A stretch of 64,000 bases of DNA from Protea cynaroides (lineage: Eukaryota > Streptophyta > Magnoliopsida > Proteales > Proteaceae), in contig CM053266.1 of NCBI GenBank assembly GCA_028583415.1, positions 46,192,726 to 46,256,725 of the forward strand, in the 5' to 3' direction. The first letter of the stretch is position 1. Every line of letters starts with the position of its first letter. Of the stretch, positions 23,504 through 35,700 are shown one piece after another. The position numbers were made by a program, and so were the translations under genes. The notes beneath the pieces are model-generated. The model did not search any database. It worked only from the letters and a program-made list of their open reading frames with translations, and was not told where the DNA came from.

Positions 23504-26500
23504 AAGGTTCCTCACATCAGGTCACCATCTACCACCCTTTTTTTTTTTGCCATTATGTTTCTGTTGTAAACTTTTCTTTCTTCACCCTCTTTTCTCTTGC
23601 CAATTGTGGGTTAGGCTTCTTTTGGGGGGATCCAGTAGCTGTGGTTAGTTAAATGCATATATTGTTCTTGTTCTGCATTGTCCTTTCATGGGGTATTAAA
23701 AGAGCGTCAATTGTCAGTGACATGGTAAGTAGTTGCAAGCCCAACCTGGTGTAAGCAAGAAGAATCCATAGGTATTTTTGCAAATTTGTAACTCTTTTAT
23801 AATACAGGTTATTAGGGATTGAGCCTAGGTTGCTATTCCTCTGTACCAAGTTCCAGAGGATCTGTTTATGAGGAGAGGCTGTAATTAGAAAAAACTGTTC
23901 GATTTGGGGATCTGTAAAAAGCTAGGACAAAGTGGATGAAATGGGGCACAGGGAAACCTTAAGGGACAGTTGAGGAGTGGGTGTTTTTTTTTTTTTTTTT
24001 TTTAATGGAAGCTTTCCTTGAGGAGTTGGTCTGAATTGTTGGGGCCCTAAGATGATAGGGGACAAGTGAGTTGTTACAACTGTGGGAAATAGGGCTACAA
24101 CTTGGAGTGGTTGGGGGTCCTAACCAATCCAAGGCTCGCCCAAGGTGTAGTGAAGGGTTTGAGTTGGTGCAATTACTGCTACAGGAGAACAACCCATGTG
24201 GATTCAGGTGTGGTTTTGCATGTGGAGTGCTGATGTGACAAATCCAATCCTTGGATGAATTGATCCAAGTGAAGGATTTTACTTGAAGATCTTGGACTGT
24301 TATGATAAAAGACATTCTACACTGTTATTTTTATGTACAATATCTAGTGATTTTTCTATAAAAATCACTAATTTTTAACAACTTATTTTGCTTGTTTGGG
24401 GCTGAAACTTGGCCAAAGACTTAGATGTTGTCCTCTCTCTATTTCTATTCTCTCATGGATATTTCATTTCTAATGAGGATTCAATCATCTAAATTTAGAG
24501 CTGGTAATGTCTGATTACCTTTTAATTGGGAAAAGTATATCTGATCAGGCAAAAAATATTATGGATGTGTACATCCTTTTGACCTTTGCCCATATATTGA
24601 GTTTCTGCCAAAAGAGAGTAGTTTGCCAAGTGATACAATAGAGCTTTGAAAATCTGAAACAGTGGAAGAGTATAATAATGCTTGGAATATCATAGGCATG
24701 TATGCATGCATAACTTGCTCCTATGAATATGCATGCCATACATAAGCGACTATATGGTTGAATTTTGACTTAAAAAAACTTGACAAGTGGCCTATCCAGG
24801 CTGTCTACTGTCTATTTGGGATGATCACATTTTACAACGTGGCAAATATTTAAAGGGAAACCTTATCTTCATGTGGGCCATGACAATCGAGTCCGAATTC
24901 TCTCTCCACATGGGTACCTTCTCAGGATCTCATCCCAAGTGGGACCTTTGGTCCACAGGTAGATCCTACACCTGACGGATGGTGTGAGATCAAAAGGGAA
25001 GAAGGTATCCACATGGGTAAAGGATCCAGACTTGTGATATGCTTCCCTTTTTTTAATAAATTGTTAATTCTTGTTTAGATTCGTCCTGATCCTTTCAACC
25101 ACATTCGAACATGGCATGTCACCTTTTCAATCCTTTCCCCACGTAAACGGCAGAGGTCAAACATGACAAGCTTCATTGTCTTGAGGTCTTCATCAATAGT
25201 TTTTAAAATTGAACCTTGGGGAACTACTGTAAATGTTGATTCATATTCTCTAGCGGCTGACCCGCCCAATGAGGGATCCAATAGTCGAAGATCATTCGCA
25301 TGTGGACTCATACATCGGGTTGTGTGCCAAATGTTCCTTGGCATTCAGATCCCTCTTGGAATCCTATTTGTTTATCGCTCTATACGTTCACTATTCATTC
25401 AAGACATGAGGAGAATAAATGTAATATTAACTCACTTTCCCAAGTTATCTTTCTTCCTTCGCCATCTTCTCCATCCACTCTCAACTGCAACATGACTAAT
25501 TCTCAAATCCTCTTCACTATAATGAAAATATGATAGGAACCTCGCTATCGTCTCCCCCGTGTTCACCAACTCCATTATATTTCATGGCGAATGATCTCTA
25601 AGTTAGTAGTGTAAGCTAGGTCCCCCTACAATTTAATATTCTACTTATCTTTTGATAAGAAAGGAAAAAGAAAACATTTAAGAGGGCAATGTCCTACATC
25701 AAGGTTCAAGTACTCAGACCGATCTCGATCCGATTCCAAGATAGATTGATCTGAATCGAGCATGATTCGACCCTAAACCCTAGACTCAGCACTCATTCAG
25801 GCATTACCAACTCGGAGCTAATATTCCCATATTTAGACTTAGTGGCTAAAGTTGGGCTCCACAACTCTCTAATATTAGAAAATTTTGAATCTTTTGAGTC
25901 ATCCAAACCTATAAAATTTGTCAAGAAAAAGGTAAATAAAAGAGAGGAAGATGGAAAAAAGGACAGGTGGCGGAAGAAGACTTGGTCCCCCAATCATGAG
26001 CAGAGAACAAACTTTGAGGGATGAGAAAATGACCTCCATCATCATTCATTCCCATGTGCCTCCCATCCTCATAGCCTCTCAAGTCATTCATCCATATCAT
26101 CATATCCAATGTCCAATACCCATCATCCATCATCCATCATCCATTTCATGGACCATAGTCTCATATTATAATTATTATTCTTAAAAAAAATAAAAAATAA
26201 AAACTACCCCTAAATGATGCTTTTCGAAAAGGAAAAAAAAAAGGAAAAACAATATTTTTAAGAAAGAAAAAAAAAAAGAGAAAAGACTACTTTCTGATCC
26301 TCATTTGTGAAAAAAACCAAAATATAAAAAAATAAAAAAATAATTTCTCTGTATTTGTCAATTTGTATTCTCATTATCACCATTTTTGTTATTTCTTCTG
26401 TTGCTGTTTATTCTACTTCTTCTTCTCAGATTCTGAAGGCTGAAGCAGGTGCTGCTAAAAATTGAAAATTTTAGGTGTTTGGAAAGGGAAAAAAATAAAG

Positions 26501-26757
26501 GCTGAGAAGCGGCAGATGGAACAAAAGCTTTTTTATCGCTTTAACAGGCGGGCAAAGAAGGGAATCTGATGGGTTATTGTGTTGTTCTCGTTGACCCTCT
26601 TCCCTTCGTTGGAGGCTGTGACGCAGAACCAGCCCCTCCTCGCCCACTCCTTCTAACCCTCCCAAAAGAAGAGGTTCACTTCTTCTCTACTTTCTAGGGA
26701 GAGTTATTAATTTAAAGGGTTGCGAGAGAGAGAGGTATAGGTAGATAGGGTGGTGAG
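23504..26757. other. Intergenic between GINT1 and PDK1
   Basis: GINT1 3' untranslated sequence begins at 23504; its end is not resolved. A poly-T run occurs at 23983-24003. An imperfect foldback is possible at about 24893-25037 (CCACATGGGTACCTTCT against AAGAAGGTATCC). The 26,150-26,350 part is A-rich and low in complexity. The last 100 bases before 26758 are GA-rich and probably belong to the PDK1 leader, with no upstream ATG seen there. No further gene is supported. Confidence 0.5.
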
Positions 26758-29700
26758 ATGTTGGCATTGGTTGGTGGTGAAAGTGGCAGAGCAACTGAAA
26801 CAACAATGGAGAAGGATTTCGACTCTAAGCTTCGTCTTCAGAACTCTAACCCTTCCGTTCAACGATCTAAGAGCTTCGCGTTCAGGGCCCCTCAAGAGAA
26901 TTTTACCATCCAAGATTTCGAGTTGGGCAAGATCTATGGCGTCGGTTCCTATTCCAAGGTTTCCTCTCTTTTCCTCTTTGTTTAATAAATAAAGGTTCTC
27001 CCTTCCTTAATGAAAGATTGTTTTTTCCGCTTTCCCTTTTTTTTTCTTGGGTACCAAAGGAATAACAAGAAAAATTCTACTTCTTGGGTTGGTCTACGAT
27101 GAATTCTGGTCTGTTGTGAAAAACTTCATTTTCGACGCCTGCGGGCTGCGATTACGAGTTGACCAAACCATTCCTTTGGGGAGTGGGGTGAAGGGGGAGA
27201 GATCTTTGACGGAGGTTCGTGGTTTTGATTAATTGGGTAATGTTTGGGCAATCCGCTATTATCTATCCAATTATGCCAGCCGTTCTGAAGATTCCACCTG
27301 GAAGTAACAACAAATCCAGTTGGTTTTTGCCATTGCTCTGTCCTTCCTCCAGTGAGTTCAATGGCGAGCCGAGACCTTAAAAAATAAATATAAATGGGGT
27401 TGCAATGACGGGAGAAGGAATCCATAAGCTTAATGTGATACTCCCACCTGGTGGTATGCGTGATTAGTCTGACATGATTTGTGTCCCATGAAACCATGGA
27501 AGGAAAAATAAAATAGTTGGGAAGGTTTCCACCAAAATCTGATAAGATTTCATATTTAGGTGGAGGCTAAAGGAACTAGGATTTAAGTAGGTATTCTACA
27601 GTTGCTGCCTGGAAGGAAATTCAAATGTATGGTTAGATTGGTTAATAAAGGGTATGCAGCCTTTGAATTATCTGCATTTCCTAATCTTGATTAACTTTGA
27701 AAATTTTGGATCTTATCTAGGTTTTCAGGACTTTATAAATTTCAGTTAGTTTCAGCTATAGGTCATAGAAATTCCACAGTTGAAATTTTGGGGCATGTCA
27801 TTTCTGGTATGACGAGGATTAAACAGTTGTTGAATTTAGATTAAAACCCTCAGAAGTGAATCTTTATGTCCATGTTACTATTCTTATTACTATTATGTCC
27901 ACTGAGAAAACTTGATATTTATGGTTAAGATTGAATCTCTTATCCCTTAGCAAATGTGCTATTGTCAAAATTATTTTTTTTAACATGCTTTGGATGTGGC
28001 TTTCAGACTAAAATTATTCCTAAGCTTAACATTCAGAGAATCTATCTGTTGCTTGATCTTTTTGGGAGTTAGAGATGGCTTATGGAAAATGTGGTATAGC
28101 CTCATAAAGCTTTCAAAACCTAAGGAAATTAAATTGTGTGGCAGTGAAGACTTCCTAAAATGTAAAGGACGCTGTTCCAGGAGTGATATTTACTGTGAAT
28201 TTGCTTCTCTGAAAGATTAGAAAACTACTACCGAAATCACTATCAATTATAATGGAACATCGCTTGGGTTAGACAAAAGTATTCAATGGGCTTTGAGCAA
28301 TGAAGTTTAGTACATCTTATGTAGTTTGGAATCTCATTCCAGCCTTCAAAGATTCGGAACTAACATTTTCCCAGTGGAATCACTTTAGCTGCCTGCTTAT
28401 GCATTACCATCCACCATTTTTTTGCATTTCCTATTTCTTAAATTGTATGAATATAATAAACCCTTATTACGAGTATTGTCGTTGTGAAGTTATTCATATC
28501 TATTGCAGTCCTGATTTCCTGGGCGGCTACTGAACTTTGGCAAATTTAAATTGTTATGGGTGTCTTGAATTCTTTTGGATTCATGGCCCACTTAGAAGAT
28601 TGACCTGCTTCGACAAATTTTGGCATCAACCCGAATGAGAATTTTTCCGAGGTCTGCGATGGTAGTGGAGGATTTGGTATGGTTCAACCCGACCCGATGG
28701 ATCAGTCCGAGTTGGAGGAGCTCATATATATTGTTCTTTTCTTGCCTCGCAACCCAAGCCACAAAAAGGAAAGAGAGAAAAGGGTGTTTTCAAGCTTGGT
28801 TTTGGAGAGAGCTTGTTCTTGAGAGATATCCATTATAACCTCATATTTAACATAGTAAATCATCTTTATCTTTTCCCTTTTCCTGTGGACATAGCACATC
28901 GCATTGATGTGTGAACCACATTAAATCTCTGTGTCATTTTGCTTGAATCGTTTTCTGTTTTCTGTTCATGTTTCTTGGTGTTTGTTCTGTTCTAAAATAA
29001 ATTCTTTCTTAATTCTAATGTGGTGACTTTGAATTTTATTGCTCCTTCCCAAAAGTAAAATTGTTTGGTAACCCTGAAATATGTTATAATGTTGGATCAC
29101 TGGCAGTTGTTTGGATGTGTAGGTTGAAGTGTCTGATTCAAATTATTTTGATACATTATTGTTTAATGTTCTTTGTATTTTAATCTAAATATTTAATAAT
29201 CTGTGATCAGGTTGTGAGGGCAAAGAAGAAGGACACAGGAAATGTATATGCTTTGAAGATTATGGACAAAAAATTCATCACAAAAGAAAATAAGACATCA
29301 TATGTGAAGCTGGAACGTATTGTTCTCGATCAGTTAGACCATCCTGGCATTATTCGTCTATTCTTTACATTTCAAGACACCTTTTCTCTATGTGGGTGTT
29401 TTTGTTTTTTGTCTTAATAAATGTCATTTTCCATGCTTGATTTTTTGCTTTCTTTCTGAATCAATGCATTTGTTTCAAATAGGAGCTACATTTATTTACG
29501 TTGTGACATTTGCTTACTTTTTCCTTTTAGTTCATAATTTGATGGTTTGATTCATTGTTCTTTGAAGATATGGCGCTTGAATTTTGTGATGGTGGAGAAC
29601 TTTTTGATCAGATAACCAGGGTAAGTAAATTTATTATACCGTGAAGCATATATTCCTTCCGGTATTGCCATATTTTTCGTTTCATGGCATCCTGTTAATT

Positions 29701-32700
29701 TTCAATGGATGCAGAAAGGTCGTCTGTCAGAGGATGAAGCTCGCTTCTATGCAGCAGAAGTTGTGGATGCTCTGGAGTACATACATGGAGTGGGATTGAT
29801 CCATCGAGACATTAAGGTACTGCAAATTACTTGTTCGTTCTGTTGCATGGCATGTCAAGCAGGCTAATGATTTTTCTGATGACAGCCAGAGAACTTGCTA
29901 CTTACTGCAGAAGGACATATAAAAATTGCTGATTTTGGTAGTGTAAAGCCTATGCAAGATAGCCGAATTACTGTCCTTCCGAATGCATCTTCTGGTAAGG
30001 TTATATCCTGAGGAAAGCATTTAAATTGAAGTGGTTTAGTGATTGTTTAATATATTTTTTTTATGCACCATACAGATGATAAGGCGTGCACCTTTGTGGG
30101 AACAGCTGCATATGTACCACCTGAAGTCCTTAATTCTTCCCCGGCAACTTTTGGGTAAGTGACACTAGTCATGTGCACAAAATATCACGAGTTTCAGTTT
30201 GGAAATGGGAGATATATATATAACATACGGTTTATGTGCCACTTAATTTAATGAATTATGTCAAAAACAGAAATGACCTTTGGGCGCTCGGATGCACCAT
30301 ATATCAGATGCTTTCAGGGTCTTCTCCATTCAAAGATGCTAGTGAATGGCTTATTTTTCAAAGAATTATAGCCAGAGATATTAGATTTCCAGACTACTAC
30401 TCTGAAGAAGCGAAAGACCTTATTGATAGATTATTGGTAAGTCGCAGGGTACTTGCAGATTGGCTTTGATTTCAGTGTGACCTGGGTAGAGGCCATGGCC
30501 GAGGGTTTTAATCCTGAACCACTACTCTCTTCTTCTTCTTCTTCTTCTTTTTTTTTTTTGTGTCTATTTTACTCCCTTGATGGAAAAAAAAGTAAAAGAA
30601 AAAGGAAGAAGTGGACTGTGATATTTGGTATATTGTTGTAGAAAGCTTTCTTTTACTAAGAGCCTTAGCAATCATGGCCTGAACATATTTTCTGTATTCC
30701 TTAATTGTTGGCCGTTGGGAATTTTTACTATAGTTTCAAAACTTCTGTTAGGAAGAAGGATTCATTTTGTTTATCTTTGTAACAAATATAGAAACAAAAA
30801 GAAGATGGAGAGAATGGAGAAGAGAGAGAATTGATTTGTATATTCTCCTACTGCCATCTATTTATTAATAATGAAAGCAAGTAATTACAACGTAGAAGGA
30901 CTCTAGAAAGCAATTACAAGGAAACTCTAACTACTCTAACTAAAGTAACTCTAAAGCATATAAAGGAAAACTAATGACAATGGGACACCTCATGATAAAT
31001 CTAAACACAATAAGAAACCTCTATCAACCCTGTTATCTCAACAGTCAACACTCCCCCTCAAGTTGGAACATGCTCCAGCTTGAAACAACAAGAACATATA
31101 TGAACCACAATACAGTCTTCAGGTAGTAACACAAAATTATGAACACCAAGCAGCATGGGTTCTTTCTGAGGAAGCAGATAGTAGTAGTAGTAGTAGTAGT
31201 AGTAGTAGGAGTAGTAGAAGTAGCAATAGTAATAGTAGTAGCATCAATAGTAGTAGTAGTAACAACAATAGTAGTAGCACCAACAGTAGCAGCAGTAGCA
31301 CCAACAGTAGTAGTAATAGTAGATAGCAGCGTAGTATAAGTCACTACAAACCAAGTAATAATAGGTTTTTCCACAAGCAAAAAAGGGGGTATGATCTAAA
31401 AGAACTAGGGGCAGACCTAAGATGACCCTAGGGGAGGTGGTGAAGAAAGAAATGCGTAGCTTAGGCATTGTTTCAAGTATGACATCGAACAGAGCTGATT
31501 GGAGGACAAGAATCTATCTAACCGACCCCATTTAGTTGGGATAAGACTTTGTTGTTGTTGTACGTTCCAACAAGACCAAATATAAGCAAACATGCTCCTT
31601 CTCCTTCTCATGTGGATCATTCCACATGGACAGTTAATGCATAAGATGAGGGCATCCTAGTGCACGAGGTTCTCGCTACTACAGGGTCTGGAGAGGGGCA
31701 GAATGTACGCAACCTTACCCCTACAACATGGAGAGTTTGTTTCCATGTTTCAAACCCATGACCACTAGGTTGCAATATGACAACCTTACCGTCACACCAA
31801 GGCTCGCCCTCAATTAATGCATAAGATGAGCAGCTCAATAAATCCTAGAAGCAAGAGCAACGGCAAATAAGATCCCAGTAAAATAACCTTTAATCACCAT
31901 GATGCATGACCCAGGTTAGGAAACCCTTTGGATTTGCTGATGGGCCCATCAAAGAGTTAAAGAAGTCAATCTGGTAATTAACCACAATGTTCAAGGGGTC
32001 ATAGGTAGTTAACAAAGAAGGCATGGCAATATTGTAAATTATCAGAACTGTTTAATTTCTTTTGAGTCAAACAAACAGACCTTTAAAATTGAATTGGAAA
32101 TAGAATTAATGAGTTGGGATAGTCTTGGAAGCAAAATGTTGGAAGAGGATAAAACAGAATACTCTTAGAAGGCAAGGGTAGTTTTGGACACTAGACCATA
32201 AAGAGATGATGATGAAATAAAATAAAGCAGTAGGGAAGTTATGACGTGGGAAGGAAGGAGGATGTCTTCAACCTTGGGATTTCTTGTTGAAAACCAAACC
32301 AGCGGCAACCAGTTTGATACGAAGAGAAAAAAAATGCTCATATGGAGTCCATTCAAGCTCAGATATTAGGGAAAGGTCGTGATCCCTGGCTCTATGCAAC
32401 CCACCCAATACCAGGTCCTATAATTGAGTATAAATGGAGAGAACACTTCTGAAACAAGGGCTGGTGGAATTGCAGGCTTCAGCAGAGAAGTCTGGTTCGA
32501 TTCTTACAACCGGGCAAGAGTTAGGAGAGAGATTCAATGGGTTTCATCGCCCTTAGGGGTGCAGCTAACAGCCAAAGTTTGGAGGCAAACCGATCGAACA
32601 TGAGAGAGATTGATCAAGCTTTATTAGAGACTACAGCCACTGCCAAAACAGAGCAACAGTAGCAATACAGAAAAGAAGTCTATATTTACGGTAATCAGCA

Positions 32701-35700
32701 TCAGATAAATCTTCAAGTATGATCCTCACACACATTCATCTTCTTCATTGAAACCCTAGTTCTGAAGAACTAGGATTTCACCACAAACCAGAGAACCCTG
32801 ATATGACTCTCAAAATGGCAACCCAGTTTATCGCTCTGATACCATGTAATAAAAATATAAAAAAAAAGATGGGGGAGAATGGAGAAGAGGGAGAGAGAAT
32901 CGATGTCTAATCTGGCCACTGTTATTTATTTATTAATTATGAAAGCAAGTAATTATAACCTAGTAGGACTCTAGAAAGCAATTATAATGAACCTCTAACT
33001 ACTCTGATCAAAATAACTCTAAAGCTTAAAGGAAAATAATTGACAATAAGACACCTCATGATAAGTCTAAACACAATAGGAAACCCCTATTATCTCAACA
33101 ATCTTATTTGTGAATTGTAGGTTGTACTGCAGTTTGAGGCTTTAAGCAATGTTGCTTGTAGGGTCTTTGTTACTTACTCATCTATCATTACATCCTCTTT
33201 TTTCTGCTTTTGCAATTCCTCATTGGATCTGTATCATAAGATCCAGTTGGAGGAACCTGTACTCATCTAAAACCAGTTGAGTCTTGAATTCTTAAAGTTT
33301 TTTTTTATAGTGACTCTGCAATGGGCAAAAGGGGACAATTTTTTATTATCTTAGAGGTCATGCAAGTATGCAACTCTAGTTTGTCAATTAAGGAAGACTC
33401 TTTGATTGCCAAGAAATAGGGAAATTCTGATAAACCTTTTTTTTTAACTTACTTTTTATGTACCTCAATGTGATATCCAGACCTTCATCTTCCCGAAGTA
33501 CCTATGGCATGCACAACATGACTTAAGGTCTAGGTGTGTGTGTGTGTGAGTGTGTTGGATACTTCAAAGCCATACTTATTTTATCTCATGCACAAAGCCA
33601 TATTTATTTTATCAAATACACCAAGCCATACTTGTTTTAGTTAATACACAACACCATACTTATTGACTTAATCTGGTTGTAACCAACACGAATTACAATC
33701 AGCCATTTCACCGGGTGTTTCGTGTTTGTGCCATTAGATCTTAACATACCCTCCTCTTAAATACTAAAACTACCCCCTATTGGGCACATGGTTGGGATAC
33801 CTATCACCTTGGTTACATTCAGATGTCCGACCCATACTTATTTTATCTAATAAATATTTTTGATGAAATTATTATCATTTACTTGTAGATGCATGCAACA
33901 TAAACTGTGAATTTGTATTATTACAAGTCATCGTTCTTTTAACCTTAAGGACTATATTGTTAGTATGTTCTAAGTATCATGTTGTAAATAAAAAATTGCA
34001 TGCTTTTCTGGTATCTAGATTGTTAACTTGTTTGCCTACTACAGCACTTGATAACTTTTATATGATGTTTTCATGTGCTCATAACTAGTGTGGGGTCCAT
34101 ATTAGCTGATTCTCCCTATTCCTAAGATTTAATACTCAATAGATCCAACTCCTAGTTACATACAAAGGTTTCTTGCTTGACTTTGAGAAATAAGTAGAAA
34201 TAAGCGCTTATCTTTTATATTGGTAAAGACGCGTTAGCACAGGTAGCAAGCACTCGGGCTCTGTAAAGCTGATCGTAGAGCACCATTGCGCTAAGGCGCG
34301 CGCATCCATTTTGAAGCATGCTTGCTGAAGCAAATGGGCAATATATGTTGGGTCCTCCTGCGAAAGCTTAATAAAGAAGCAGACCAATTAGCAAAAGAGG
34401 CAGGCCGCCTCAGGCGGACCCTTAGAAGGTTTTGGTCGAAGCTAGAAGACGGCTGGACAAATTGAAAGACAAGAAGAGAATCATTAAGTAGGTCAACTAG
34501 CTTTGTCCCTGTTATTGTGGCTAAAACTCCTTACTTTACCTTTGTTCTCTTTACTCCCTTTCCTTTGTCGGGCCTTGACGAGCCCCCTCAATTTCTATCT
34601 GTCAATGGCAGGGAGACTTTCATTCAATCAATGAGGTCAACTTCTTATGATGCTTCCACCCAGTCAACGAGATTTTCATTTGCTATAGGGTGGTCTTAGA
34701 TCAGGGCATAGGAAGTCGAAATGAACTCACCCAGCCTAGGAAGTATAGATTTGCCGTCAAACACAGTAGGAGGGGAGCCAATTCATTTTCACTACTGGCA
34801 TTCGCATATGCACCCACCCTTTCCTTTCCAAGGCCCAGAGACTGGACGAATAGCCACTGTTCACCATGGATCGTCGAGAGCATGCACTGTAGGTTTGGAA
34901 CCCTCACCTTGTCACCAACTAGAGTGAGAGTTCGAGAAAATCAGAACTAAAGTCTACGGCATGTGAGGGTGAGTGGGATTCGAAACAACCAGTATAAAGC
35001 ATATCCCATTTTGGTTCCTCAATTCGTTGAGCGCTTGGGGACCCTAGCTTAGTCTTCTTTTTTCCTTATTCGAAGTAATTCAAATGATAAATAATCTCCA
35101 TGTGCTCCTTAGGGAAACAGGTCTTGGCAAGTAAGACCTTATTGTTACGACTATTGGGCCCCGAGGATCACAAAAGCGATTTCGCACATTAAGACATTAG
35201 GGTAATGGGATTCAAACCCACTTCCTCCATGACCCCCCACGTCCCACATAACATTGGTACACCATTTAGGCCCTTCTTTCTTTTTTGGGGTGCAGTACAG
35301 AGGAGTGATTTGATTCATATCAAAGGAACTAAAAGAGCCAAGGGCAGACCTAAAATGACTCTAGGTGAGGTGGTGAGGAATGAGGATAGACATGCATAGC
35401 TTAGGCCTTGTATCAAGTATGACATCAAACAAAGCTAATTGGAGGGCAAGCATCCATGTAGCCCCATTTAGTTCGGAAGACATTGTTGTTGTTTCTTTTG
35501 GGGGGTGCAATGTCGGGTTGTATGTTTCTTTTCTTTCTCATATTGGAGTTGGATTTTGTGAGGTCTTCTTTATCCTGTTCACCAAAATTTTTTATTAAGG
35601 TATAAATGGAAGAGCTTGCATTTGCTGTTTTAGCCTTGAAACAATGGAATCTAATGGGATTACCAACCAAGGTGTATTTCCCTTGTTTTTATGAGTGCCA

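Larger units (their letters stand above)
30778..33100 (-). mobile_element. Complete non-autonomous Copia-like LTR element in PDK1 intron 7
   Basis: Two LTRs in direct orientation, 30778-31043 and 32845-33100, each running TGTAA...ATCTCAACA. Exact 5-bp target duplications ATCTT flank them (30773-30777 and 33101-33105). On the minus strand the 5' LTR (33100-32845) is followed directly by TGGTATCAGAGC, the classic Met-tRNA primer site of Copia elements. Before the 3' LTR lies CTTGAGGGGGAGTG, the classic Copia polypurine tract. The 1.8 kb interior has no gag or pol. It holds an AGT-type microsatellite, an RTE tail and a SINE, so later insertions landed inside it. It sits antisense to PDK1. Confidence 0.9.

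Noticed and set aside
31045..31380. Long Thr/Ile-rich and Val-rich frames on both strands
   Set aside because: They are produced by the AGT-type microsatellite and are not genes.
35190..35280. tRNA- or SINE-like GGGATTCAAACCC box
   Set aside because: A T-arm-like hairpin is present, but no A box at the right distance and no target duplication were found.
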